Positions 47,066 through 58,377 of a DNA stretch of 64,000 nucleotides are shown here, in pieces; within the stretch, counting starts at the first letter, position 1, and each line of letters begins with the position of its first letter. The translations under genes and the position numbers were made by a program. The notes under the pieces were generated by a model. That model saw nothing but the letters and a program-made list of their open reading frames with translations. It was not told where the DNA came from and did not search any database. The DNA comes from Tipula vernalis (taxonomy: Eukaryota > Arthropoda > Insecta > Diptera > Tipulidae). The stretch lies in NCBI GenBank assembly GCA_958295665.1, contig OY282560.1, positions 143,336,091 to 143,400,090 on the forward strand, in the 5' to 3' direction.

Positions 47066-50000
47066 ACTAACTGGTCCTGTACATGATCAATTTATGATGA
47101 TCTGTTAAGATATAGCAAATTTTGTTCCTAATCGTGTTGAATTCGGTTTGAAAATGCTATATATGGGTAAACGTATGTCAGCAATAAAAGACGGGCCAAT
47201 TCCCAATTAGCCTTTTAAGCCTTTTAAGCCGAGGTTTTTCTATACTTTAGCGTTCTTATGTGGTTATTGAGTTAGAGAGTATAAAATAAATAAGTCGAAA
47301 TCCCGGAATTTCCCGGTCACACTATTGATACATAAAACGGAATCCAGAATTCTCTTCGATAATTCTTAAATTTCCTTCCGCGGTTTTGAGTTAAAAGAGT
47401 ATGTAAACTAAATAAATCGAAAGCCGGATAGTAAACGTATGAAGAACGCATTGAAGCTAAAATAAAACAATAAACGCCTTACCACTTTACTATAGGTGCA
47501 TAAGTACACATTCTTGGGTAAACGGACGAAGTGATAATGTGAAGCCAACCAGTTAAATTTCTTAATGATGACGAGATGATGTAGAAGTTTTTCTACGAGT
47601 GATAATTTTCGTAGACAGATTTCCGTAGTTTGTAAGATAATCCCAGAAAGTGACAAACCAAACATAACATCAAAATATTATCGCTTTTATGGTTGGTTTC
47701 GTTTGAACATTTATATTTGAAATGTTAATATTTTAAATTTAAAACACAACATAACTAGAAATCACTCAACATTTTATTTGTTTTTCATTCAGGACATTTC
47801 GTTTGCCCGTGCTTGTATCACACACTATCGTAAAAGAAATGTTACTTTAGATAAGCCTTAAAATTGTTGTGGATAGTTCCTAAAAATTACAAAACTCTAT
47901 TAGTCAGCAAGCAGCTTAAAATAAGAATCCGATAAAAGAGTTAAATTTACCAAACTTCTTTACGAATGAACATGGCGGAATTTCATATAATCATTCTAAG
48001 ATCAAACTCAGGCAGACATAATAACTGAAATAAGTCAAACAACAAGAGAATTGCCTCTTGGCCTCCTTTATTTTCGCAGTGAAATAATTCATGGCGCTCC
48101 AGATTGTTCTAATGGTCAGGAATGTAAATTATGATGTTATTCCTAGAAACCATAAAAATATTCTCTACGATGTAATGGTATAATAAAGATACATATTACA
48201 TACATTTTCTCAATAATTAAATGAAAATTTATAGCGACAAATTGGTTATAAATATTTTTATATAAAAATAGAGTTATGTACGTAAAAACTATCTTTTCAT
48301 AAAAGTGGAAATGGGTCTTACAGGCAAGGGTTATGCAAATACATAATAAAATTGTATGAGGAAGAGAAATAACCATAAAAAATGGTTTTAATGGAATTTT
48401 TTATAATTTTATTTTATTTTATGTGTTAAATGAAACAATTATAATTTTTTTATTCGAAATTATCGATTTTTAAAACATTTTTTGCCGTCTATAAAGAGCA
48501 ATATACCCTTATTATGAATATAAATCACATATTTATATAGAGTTCTTAAATCCTTGTGGAGCTAAATTTTATATTTATTCGAACAATGTACTCGTATGAA
48601 TTCAATGTTTTCTATAATTTTTTACTTTTTTTTTATTTATTCCAGGTAAGTCAAAACACTGTGAAGTTGGCGTTGTTGTAAACGGATTCGTAAAATACGG
48701 GAATCAATATCAATTAAGGTAAAATTAAAACAAAAGTTCTAGTTCCCATGACTGCTGTGAGATATACCTAAACTCATATGTGTATGTAGATAAGAGTATA
48801 ACAAATCAAAATTATTTTTCATTCCCTATTAAAAAAAAAAAAAATGTGCGAGGGTAGATGTAGCGAGGAAAATAGAGATCAATATATTTTCCCGACGAAC
48901 CATGAATGTCATTTGAAATGATTGATATGAGATTTTTCATGGTTGGTATGTGTATATATTATGGTAATTTGGGTATCCTTTTATGGTAAATTTTTAATGG
49001 TTAATTTGCATACATCTAAATTGATCAAATAAATTGTCCGAATAAGATAAATAATGATGCGTGGTCCATACAGATATGTGATATTTTTTAACAATTCCAT
49101 TTGAATTATTTACGGTAAATATTCGTATGTTTTTAATATGTAGGGAGTGATAGACTAGAATTTTTGAACTCATCATTTATTATTTGTGGATTTTCAGTTC
49201 GTTTCACGTATTATAGAAATATTTTTGTAACCTAAATCTAAAAAAAAAAAAAAAACGAAATGAAATTCGAACAAACATACCGAAACATTATGTAAAAAAA
49301 AATACCATCTAAATGCCCTCAGGTGTTAATTCATGTGGGATTTTATTTTTATTTTTTTTTTTTTTGAATCGTATATCAATCTGTTTAGGTTGTAGTACTA
49401 CAGGTTGCAAATAAAAACAAAACGAAAATAATTGGAAATGATTTGGTTTCTTTTCGTATTAAATGATGAATTTGATTTAGTTTTGTGTCACCATTGTCAT
49501 AAATTAAATGAATTTAAACGACAAAACACAAAGTAAATCTATATATACGTGTTGTACGTACTACATCAAAGCAACCTTGATTATACAAAGCCATAGTCTA
49601 AAAAACGAAGCTTTTATAGGGCAATTAGAAACGAGAAAAAAACCAAACTTTCCAAATCGTTTTTAATTTTCTTGTAATACTTGATTTATTCAAACCAAAA
49701 TTTTAATAAAAATTTCATAACAACAATTTCATTCTGGTCATATTGAAATAAAAGCTTACTACAATTCGTTTGGTCATTAAGTCAACATACATTACATAGA
49801 TGGCAGTGATAGCAGTAAAAATTTGGTAAAATCGTACCAAAAATTACCACCTGAGGAAATTTCAAGTTCAAAAATTCTAGGAAAAACAAAACAAATTCAC
49901 AAAATATTCAGAACAGATTTTCGCATTTTTTTGTAAACATCTTAGACATCTGACGTACACTAGTAAAACTAAAAATAAATTTAGCAAGTATGATTTTAAT

Positions 50001-50319
50001 TCGTTAGAGCTATCTTTCATGTATTTTTCAAAATGAAAGTTCGAAAAAATATATTTTAGAAATAATTTAATTTTAATATTCCTGCAATTTATATTTATTT
50101 AATACCAATATAACCTTCTTGTGTATTGTTGTTAAAGATATGTAGAAAACTTCTATATACACGTTTTGTAATATTTTTGCTTTTTTCATTGAAAAACTTG
50201 AAGCTAAAAAACATTATTTTTACTATGGGTGCCTATGGAAATCAGGGGAAAGCTATACCTCTAAAAAAGCTTCTAAAAAATACGTCATCATGATTACGGT
50301 TCTGTACTCTAGAAGGCTA
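47066..50319. other. Longest stretch without mobile-element signals
   Basis: About 3.2 kb of AT-rich, apparently single-copy DNA. It holds the splice-like motif at 48,620-48,651 and scattered homopolymers (49,241, 49,350). Open frames are short and unsupported. Confidence 0.4.
48610..48651 (+). promoter_or_regulatory. Candidate recursive splice site (ratchet point)
   Basis: A long T-rich tract (48,617-48,641) ends in TTATTCCAG at 48,645 and is followed at once by GTAAGT (48,646-48,651). That is a 3' splice site fused to a consensus 5' splice site with no exon between. This matches the ratchet-point consensus of long fly introns ((Y)nNCAG|GTAAGT). If real, the window lies inside a long intron of a + strand gene. 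It is a sequence match only. Confidence 0.4.
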
Positions 50320-51899
50320 CACTAGAGGAAATAAATATAACGGCAACCACGAAACATGTTAAATTATTAAAAATATAAATTTGGCAAATAAATATTTTGT
50401 ATTATTTAATTCTCTTTGATATTCTACAACATTCTTATTTACTATTTCTTTCTCCTTCTTTCTTATTAGAGTATAATAACAATATTTAGTTTTTTTTCTT
50501 GTTTCCCATAGGAAATATTTATAACGGCACTTACGATTATCGTTTTTTTGCTATTGTGTCAATGTATTTTAGTTTCGTATTTTATCTTCTATAGTTAGGA
50601 CCTATTCACTTTTGAAATTAAAATAGTTTTTATTAGTTTTTGTGGTGTTATAATTACATTAAATTAAAATGCCTAGAGGAGTATCGCTTAGCGAAATAGA
50701 AAAAGGCCGAATTCAATCCTACAAGTCAATGGGACTTTCTAATAGGCGAATAGCAAAAGAAATAGGAAGAAATCCAACCGTGGTGGACAATTTTGTTAAT
50801 TTGGGACAATTTTATGGCAAGACAAAAAGACCAGGACGAAAACCAACCATATCAAAAAGAATGAAAAATGCCATCATCGAGAAAGCTAGAAAAGAACACA
50901 GCACATCGTCTGAGATAAAAGCAGATCTAAACGTACCAACAACAACAAGAAGGATTCGGCAAATTTTACAGCAATCTGAGAAGGTAAAATGGCTGAAAAG
51001 GAAAAAGAAACCTAAATTAACACCACACCATAAACAGGCACGATTGGAATTCGCAAAAAAACATATGCATTGGCGGTCGGAATGGCAGAATGTAATTTTT
51101 AGCGATGAAAAAAAATTCAATTTAGATGGGCCTGATGGAAATCAATTCTATTGGCATAATTTGTCTAAAGATGTTGAAGTTAGAATGAGCAGAAATTTTG
51201 GAGGAGGATCTCTTATGGTTTGGGCAGCTTTTTGTTACAACGGTAAAACCCCAATTTGTTGGATAAGTACTAAAATGAATGCCGACTATTACATTAATTT
51301 ATTAGACAACGTTTTGTTGGAGTTTGCGGATAGAATCAATGAAAATTTTATATTTCAACACGATAATGCTTCCATTCATTCTGCAAAGGCAACAAAAAAT
51401 TGGCTAAGAAGTAAAAATATTGAAATACTAGAGTGGCCTGCTATTAGCCCTGATTTAAACCCTATAGAAAATCTATGGGGTATATTAGTGCGAAAGGTAT
51501 ACGCTAAAGGAAGGCAATTTACGACAGTCGAACAACTAAAGGATGCAATTCAAAAAGAATAGAGGGATATACCTGTATCAGAGCTTCAAAAATTAATCAA
51601 TTCGATGCCCGATAGAATTTTTGAAGTTATCAATAAAGGCGGCGCTAGCACACACTATTAGCTAAACAACAAATCATATAAATGCTCGTTGCCGTTATAA
51701 TTATTTCCAATTATTTTGGTACAAAAAATATTGAATTTTAAAAACCGTTAATTGTTAATCTTAATGCAATTAATAGATATTATGAATCATTGCGCAATAA
51801 ATATTATTTTAAGATAATAACTGAATTTTTAATTTTTATAATCGTTATCACATGTTTAGATCATTTTTGCAGTTGCCGTTATATTTATTTCCACTAGTG
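50320..51899 (+). mobile_element. Tc3-like Tc1/mariner transposon with complete ends
   Basis: Flanked by TA on both sides (50,318-50,319 and 51,900-51,901). The terminal inverted repeats of 28 bp begin CACTAGAGGAAATAAATATA and CACTAGTGGAAATAAATATA, with one mismatch. A second copy of the inner TIR part lies 184 bp inside each end (50,511-50,530 and 51,688-51,708), giving two transposase-binding-type sites per end. A transposase gene fills the middle. 1,580 bp in total. Near intact apart from one nonsense codon. Confidence 0.95.
50669..51661 (+). pseudogene. Tc3-like DD34E transposase with one in-frame stop
   Basis: Reads 297 codons from ATG 50,669 to TAG 51,560-51,562. The same frame then stays open for 32 more codons (RDIPVSELQKLINSMPDRI and on) to a TAG at 51,659-51,661. 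The expected protein is therefore about 330 residues, normal for Tc1/Tc3. Domains: helix-turn-helix at residues 6-45, RPGRKP linker (54-59), second HTH at 88-110, and DDE core with D146 (FSDEKKF), D232 (QHDNASIHS) and E267 (PDLNPIENLWG). D232 and E267 are 34 residues apart (DD34E). It would cut and paste the element via the TIRs. The premature stop is probably a TGG-to-TAG change; catalytic residues are intact. Confidence 0.95.
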
Positions 51900-51901
51900 T
51901 A

Positions 51902-52931
51902 TGACTACATACATAAAACTTAACTTTTTATAAATATAAAATAAATAAAACTTGCTAACATTAAATATTTGCCTTCCGTAGTTTTTCCTTTAGTTGCTTA
52001 TCTCACTAAAGTACAAAAATGACATAAGCACCAAGTAGTTTTGTGTGCTATGATACAAAATAAAAGAAATCAAAATAAAGAAATTTCTTTACTTCATTTG
52101 GTGGTTGTCGTATTTTTTGTTTAAAATATTGTATTATAATAAATTTTAGTGACTTTAATGAAAAAAAAGCTTTTAAAATTCTAAACATTACATATTTTCA
52201 CAATGACATAAAAAAGGGCGGATAACTATAACTTCTTGTGCCATATTCATTTTAATAGGGTTTGGGGTTTGGTTAAAGAAAATAAAAATAATTAACATTG
52301 TTGTGGTTATTTTATTGTTTAAAATTTATTTTTACTGGTCTTGTTTAATTTATTGTTTTTTTGATTTTTTCCTATTTATATGTATCAATATAGTCTAAGA
52401 ATTAACACGACTTTCTGAAATCCTTGTTTTTTATGCATCTTCAGGGTACAATTAAAAGAATATATAGGGAATTAACTATCAGTTTATGTTAGGCCTAACT
52501 TAAGGAACTTATCCATAAACTTTATTCAATTAGAACAATAATTTTTAATTATTTATTTATTAAGCTAATTTTCAGGTTCATTAGATTTTCCTTTTACGAG
52601 TTTTATAATATTCCAAATAACCTCTGTTTGATCTTTTCAATGATTTTGTTATTTTGTCAAGCAAAAATATCTAACTATAAAATTCGCCAGTCGATAGAAA
52701 ATTCCAAAATTTCTAAAGATGGAAAGATCTTCATTTTGCCTAAGTAACATTAGTTTAAATGTATTGTTTAATTCGAGGTCTAAAAGTTTATTCCAATGCA
52801 GGGAATGCTCGAATTTGAATAATATTTTATTCTATGGATGTTTTATGTCATATGACTATTTAGTGATCATGTGACAAAGCATCATCATCGCTAACATTCT
52901 ATATGTGAACTACTTTACTGATCAACTTTAA
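51902..52931. other. AT-rich non-coding stretch
   Basis: About 1 kb between the Tc3-like element and the LINE. No ORF or array recognised. Its last 8 bases (GAGCCACT at 52,932-52,939) are the LINE target duplication. Confidence 0.4.
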
Positions 52932-53162
52932 GAGCCACTAAATTTTTTTTTTTTTTTTTTTTTTTTTTGAAAATAATTCTGTTTTATTATTTCTTTTTTA
53001 ATTACAATCTAGTCTAAGACTAATAAGCAATTTTATTCTAACTTAAATTACTACATTTTACTGAAATTTAAGGGTTCATCCATCGATGTACTCCTTAGTT
53101 TTGATATTTATGATTTGATCGCGCTTTTGTCGTGCGCTAGATAAAGATTTATTTTAACTGAT

Positions 53163-55823
53163 TTACACTAACTCAAAAGGCTTTACTCTTTTGAGCCTTC
53201 TAACTAAATCCGTATTATCCAGTAGCTGATTGGCCTCTATGTTGACATGGTGAAGTAGCCGTTGTTCATGACTTCTAGCAAATTTCATAATTTCGGTTTT
53301 GATGAGTTCTATGCCCAGATCTTTGTGGATGTCGCTATTTCTGACAAACCATGGTGCGTTGACGATGCTTCTTAGCACTTTGTTTTGGAATCGTTGGATA
53401 ATATCCATGTTGCTCTGCTTGGTACATCCCCACAGCTGTATACCATAAGTCCAAACAGGCTTCAATATTTGCTTATAAAGCAGAAGTTTATTAGGGATTG
53501 ATAAATGAGAGTTTCTTCCCAGTAACCAATACATTTTTTTGTATTTTAATTCCAACTCGCCTCTTTTCTTTTCTACATGAGCTTTCCAGCGAAGTTTAGC
53601 GTCTAATGTCATACCAAGATATTTGGCAGTGTTTGCGTGTGGTATTTCTTGATTATTTAAATATACTGGTTTATGAACTAATCTCTTGTTCGTAAAGTCA
53701 ACATGTACAGATTTAGTTTCATTTAGTTTTATGCGCCATTTTTTTGTCCAATTGTGTACTTGCTCTATGGCGTTTTGTAATTGCTCTGCTGTATCTGAGT
53801 TGTTGTCACCTACTGCCATGATAGCTGTGTCATCGGCGAAAGTGGCTATCATGTTGTTTTGTGGGATTGGGACATCTCGGGTGTATAGTAAATACAGAAG
53901 TGGCCCAAGTACACTTCCTTGTGGAACTCCTGCTTTTATTCCCTTAAGCTCTGAATATTCATCTTCTTGCTTAAGCCTGAAATATCTTTCCGTTATATAT
54001 GATTCCAGTATTATGCTGTACTGTTTCGGTAGGATTAATTTGAGTTTGTAGATTAATCCTTCGTGCCAAACTTTATCAAAGGCCTGCGCTACATCAAGGA
54101 ATACCGCTGAACAAACTCTCTTCTCCTCTAAAGTCTTCTCAATAATATTGGTTATTCTATGCACTTGATCGATAGTTGAGTGCTCACTGCGAAAACCAAA
54201 TTGGTGATTCGGAACTAGATTATTTTTTTCAGTTATTAGTTTAAGCCTTTTTAATAGTAGCTTTTCAAAGAGTTTGGACATTATCGGCAACAACGATATA
54301 GGCCTATATGATGTTATTAGATGTGGCGGTTTTCCTGGTTTGGGAATCATGATGACCTCAGCCACTTTCCAAAGTTTGGGTACATATTTTAACCTAAATG
54401 CGGCGTTTATGATATTAGTTAACTTTACCGTAGCTTTTCCCGGTAGCTGCTTTATTATTTCTCCGGTAATCAGGTCAAACCCTGGTGCTTTCTTTAAGTT
54501 TAAATTGTTTTTAATTTCATTTGCTACTTCAGTAGTCGATGTAGGGGTGACATCTTCGAGAATTTGTGTTATGTTTTCATCCAATATTTCTCGTAATTGA
54601 CATTCATGAGGTTGAAATATATTTTCAAGATGATTGGCAAAACCTTCAGCTTTTTCTTTGTTTTTCCTTGCCCATGTTCCATCCATTTTCCTGATAGGAT
54701 GGATCGGCATTATTGGCCTTTTCAGAGTTTTAGTTGCTTTCCAAAGCGAATAATCCGTATTACTATCATTCGTTAACTTACTTAAGTAGAAATTAACTGA
54801 CTCATTTTTTAATTTCTGAATTTCTCTTGTTAATTGTTGAGTAAGATTATTTAGTCTTTTTTTGTCCTGTGGAGCTCTAGTTTGGTGCCATTTTTTTCTG
54901 GATTTGCGTTTATCCCTAAGGAGATTTCTAATTTCTATTGGATAGTTATTTCCTTTTAGCCTTGATTTGATTTCTGGAGTACTTTCCCATGCTGATTGTT
55001 GAATATCTGTAATGAACTTTTCTACTTCTATGTCCAGTTGATCCATAGTTTTTAAAGGAACTTTCAAAAGTATTCTTTGTTCCAGGTGTACTTTGAAACT
55101 TTCCCAGTTCGTATATTTGTTGGTTAATACTGGATTATTCCCTTTTTGGATGATATACTCGCTTAGAGTTAGGACTATTGGAGAATGATCTGAGCTCATA
55201 TCTTGGCTTTCTTCAACTTTCATAAAATTATTAGAAATATTTTTGGTTATAAAAAAATCGATCAGGTCAGGTATTTTCCCTGGGTCAGTTGGCCAATATG
55301 TTGGTTTACCTGTTGAAATGGATTCACATCCATTTTCTTTGATGGCAATCAATAATTCTTTTCCTTTAGTGGTAGTTAATCTAGAACCCCAGTGAGTATT
55401 CTTCGCATTGAAGTCACCACCTATTATGAACCTTTTTCCCAGACGCTTAAAGAACTCTGAGTATTGTTTGCTTTTAATTGAATGTCTTGGTGGACAGTAT
55501 AATCCTGCCACAACAATAGGAAAGTTTTCCGATTTTATATAAACCACTGTGGCCTGAATTTCTTCTTTTCCGTACTTTGCTTCTTCAAAATGTTGGATAT
55601 TTTTTTAAATGATGACTGCACTTCCTCCTCTGGCTGAATTATCTGGATGAATAGTGTGATATATGCAATAGCCTTTAAATGTTATGTAGGATTGCTTAGT
55701 AAAATGTGTTTCCGAAATAAGACACACATCTATATTCTCAATGTCGAGGACTGCTTGTAGTTCTTGCTGATGCCGGAGCAAACCATTAGCATTCCATGAC
55801 ATGATTTTCATTGTGTTGTTCAT
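53163..55823 (-). pseudogene. LINE ORF2, endonuclease-reverse transcriptase, one in-frame stop
   Basis: An 886-codon frame interrupted only by a TAA at 55,607-55,605 (codon 73). Before it the frame reads MNNTMKIMSWNANGLL; after it NIQHFEEAKYGKEEIQA continues in the same frame. The AP-type endonuclease (residues 1-230) has NANG, ISETHF, GGDFNAKN (D137, N139) and SDHSPI. The RT contains SYRPISLLPIMSKLFEKLLL, HQFGFRSEHSTIDQVHR, FLDVAQAFDKVWHEGL, GVPQGSVLGPLLYLLY and TFADDTAIM (active-site FADD near residue 662). The C-terminus is the usual thumb region. It would nick target DNA and prime reverse transcription. One Lys-type codon (AAA) changed to TAA would explain the break. Confidence 0.94.
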
Positions 55824-57571
55824 TTTTGTGTTGATTTGGGTCTAGCTCCCAATGCTCTATCTTCCAATTTTTGTAGCCTCTCATCAAATTTTGTTAATTT
55901 CATGAGAATATCTTGTAATGTTTGACTGATGTCTACATCTTTAGATTTTTGCTGGGGTTTATTGACTACGCCACTTGTTACTTCAGCATATGTAACACCT
56001 TCAGTTCTTAGTTGGCGGCCAAATTGTTGCCCATTGTCTTGTTTTGCATGCCTCTCATATCGATTTGACTGGCCATACATTTGAGTTTTATTCATCCTTT
56101 GGTTTTTCATTTTCTGAATTTCCTTTGCAACAATACATCCTCGATAGTTAGCAGGATGACCTTGTCCACAGTGTACACATTTAAGTTGAGCTTGTGGATT
56201 GTCGCATTTTCCAGTTAGGTGGTGTCCGGCACATTTAACACACCTTGGAAGTTTGCCACAATATCTTTGCGTATGTCCATATGCCTGACACTTTTGGCAT
56301 TGCGGAACTAGTTTAGACTTTCTAAGTGGTTGAATTTCCACTTTGCAACCCAATAAACTAGTGATCTTATATATTTTAGTTATATTTTCGTCACAACTGA
56401 ATGTTAGTACAAACATGTCTAGCTTCTTTTTATTTCTCCAGCTAACTTTGTTCATTACGCTGATTATTTTAAATTCTTTCGATGATAATTCTTCTTTAAT
56501 TCGTTCTGGGCTACATGTATGATGTAAGTTCCTTGCCATAACTCTGATTGGCCTTTCTTGTTTATTTTCATACGTGTGAAAGATAAATGAGCCTTCGGTC
56601 AAAGTTTTCACTACGTTTCTATATGCATCGACGCTATTTACGTTGATGCTTATTTTATTTTGATTCATCAATTTAGTGATGAATGATTCTTCTGAAACAC
56701 TCGCCTTAATTATATCATAGAAAACGTGATAATTTTTAACATCATCTACTATGATCGGTGGTGGGGGAGGTGTTTTTTTATCTGTTTTGATATTTGTCTC
56801 AACCTTTTGAGGCTGAGTGTTTTGATCCAGAGTTTGTGGTTTTTGTGGTGGTGACGGTGTATTATTTAACCTTCTCTTTTTACTTTTTCTAGACTTAGCA
56901 CGAATCCATTCTGTTTCTTTAGCTAAGTCTTCCTCATCGGTTTGATATTCAACGTTTTTATTAACATTAGAATTGGTGTTTTGTTTCTGTATTATTGATG
57001 ATTCGGTTGGACATTTAACATTGTTGGCGTTAAGTTCGGTATTCTGGTTCTGCTTCATTGATGGCTTAGCTTGAGTTTCGTTCTGCTTTAATTGCATCAT
57101 TTCTTTTTTTAGTTCGTCAATTTGTTGTTGTAAATTGAGAATAATAATGCTTTGCTGATTTTTCTCATCAGTTACTTTTTGCCATTGTTTGTATAACGTT
57201 AGCTCTTTTTCTGAAGTAACACTTTCAAGAATAGATGTTTCACCATAGTTATATGAGATTGTTATACTTGCTTGTTGGGGCGCTGCTGTTGCGCCCTTAT
57301 TATTTTGGAATCGTTCCATGTTAAAATTTTCAGATGAGAAATTAAAAGTTTTCTCAGGAGATCTAGCAACGTTTCCTCCCTTGTGGAACGGGCTGTTTAC
57401 TATTTCCATATTTTTGTTTTTTTGTGTATGCAAGGATCGGCCCTCCCCAGAATCCTTAGGGCCAGTCTCATCAGAGAGTGGATTGCCCAATATTTCTATT
57501 GGTTTATCACCTGGGGTATTTTTTCCTTCTGTTTTATTCATTGCATATTGTATATTTATAGTGTAATCCAC
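55820..57571 (-). CDS. LINE ORF1, gag-like nucleic-acid-binding protein
   Basis: An uninterrupted 583-residue ORF1 of the Jockey-type LINE. ORF1p coats element RNA to form the retrotransposition particle. A Gln/Asn/Lys-rich N-terminus holds a likely coiled coil (about residues 125-170). A basic stretch (KSRKSKKRR, about 220-235) and a Pro run follow. A gag domain preceding the knuckles covers about 330-400. Three CCHC zinc knuckles sit near residues 423-485: CQKCQAYGHTQRYC, CVKCAGHHLTGKC and CVHCGQGHPANYRGC. The TGA stop overlaps the ORF2 start as ATGA (55,823-55,820), suggesting termination-reinitiation. The ATG at 57,571 is the first in frame after the 5' UTR. Appears functional. Confidence 0.93.
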   Translation of the reverse strand: MDYTINIQYAMNKTEGKNTPGDKPIEILGNPLSDETGPKDSGEGRSLHTQKNKNMEIVNSPFHKGGNVARSPEKTFNFSSENFNMERFQNNKGATAAPQQASITISYNYGETSILESVTSEKELTLYKQWQKVTDEKNQQSIIILNLQQQIDELKKEMMQLKQNETQAKPSMKQNQNTELNANNVKCPTESSIIQKQNTNSNVNKNVEYQTDEEDLAKETEWIRAKSRKSKKRRLNNTPSPPQKPQTLDQNTQPQKVETNIKTDKKTPPPPPIIVDDVKNYHVFYDIIKASVSEESFITKLMNQNKISINVNSVDAYRNVVKTLTEGSFIFHTYENKQERPIRVMARNLHHTCSPERIKEELSSKEFKIISVMNKVSWRNKKKLDMFVLTFSCDENITKIYKITSLLGCKVEIQPLRKSKLVPQCQKCQAYGHTQRYCGKLPRCVKCAGHHLTGKCDNPQAQLKCVHCGQGHPANYRGCIVAKEIQKMKNQRMNKTQMYGQSNRYERHAKQDNGQQFGRQLRTEGVTYAEVTSGVVNKPQQKSKDVDISQTLQDILMKLTKFDERLQKLEDRALGARPKSTQK

Positions 57572-57750
57572 TCGCCTCTAGTATTTAGCCGATTTTAAAA
57601 TCGTTGCCCGGGTGTCACCACGAGGAGGTATACTAGACACATTTGGTGGCCTCTACATAGTTGCAGAGCTGGAATATAGTTCACGAAAGTCGTGGCTATA
57701 AACGGTCAACTCCTACCCTATTGAAGCGCACCCCCAACACCCGAGCCACT

Positions 57751-58317
57751 TAATGAAGTAGATAAATCCAACAATTAATGGAAGGAAACAGACATAAATA
57801 TATGTATATTCGAAATGATTAATATGAAACTAATGTAGCTAGAATATAAAACTTCAGTCTCTTCACCAGGACTCTTTAACACTATCGAAGAACTTGTACG
57901 CACTTCTTGTTTACTATATTACTCACTCACGTAATGCTCCTTTTCTCAATTAAAAAAATTTTAATAAGAACAACAAGTACTTAATAATTTATTTGTAACA
58001 CAGTATATTTATTTAATAATGTTTTTATATTTCACTGTAACTATGCATTTGTTATATTTGAAAATTTAATATGTTATAACTACTTATATTTGCTTTTAAT
58101 ATATTAATATAATTGATGGTGTCTCGACCGATTCGCAAAACTTAATGATCATCCCGTTTTTATATAACTCTTCTTTTTTTCCTAAACCCGTTGATATACT
58201 CGTATATTGTATTTTCTGTTTTTTATTATTGTTTTCATGTACAAAAGGTACATAAATGCCAATTGTACATAACGATTGCGCGCGAATTATTTTGTAGTGT
58301 AGTCTCCTGTAATTAAA
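57751..58317 (-). mobile_element. Probable partial LTR of the gypsy element
   Basis: On the minus strand a purine tract ATTCGGGAGGGAG (58,330-58,318) follows the pol end, as a polypurine tract would before a 3' LTR. Beyond it come a TATA-like GTTATATAAAAACGGG (about 58,168) and AATAAATATAC (near 58,010). No ORF. The far LTR end could not be set, possibly because the neighbouring LINE inserted near it. Assignment is by position and promoter-like signals. Confidence 0.45.
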
Positions 58318-58377
58318 CTCCCTCCCGAATTGATTGTAATGTTGGATGATAGGAAGGTTGAATTAAAATGTAGGCGG

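Larger units (their letters stand above)
52940..57742 (-). mobile_element. Full-length Jockey-type LINE, nearly intact
   Basis: A non-LTR retrotransposon with 5' UTR (57,742-57,572), ORF1 gag (57,571-55,820), ORF2 endonuclease-RT (55,823-53,163) and 3' UTR. The poly(A) tail is seen as a 26-base T-run at 52,943-52,968. GAGCCACT at 52,932-52,939 and 57,743-57,750 is the likely target duplication. It puts the 5' end at GGGTGTTGGGGGTGCGC (minus sense). About 4.8 kb, not 5'-truncated. It inserted into or beside the LTR of the gypsy element to its right. Confidence 0.92.

Noticed and set aside
53686..54600. + strand open frames of 108-121 codons
   Set aside because: Antisense shadows of LINE ORF2, which has all RT motifs in order.
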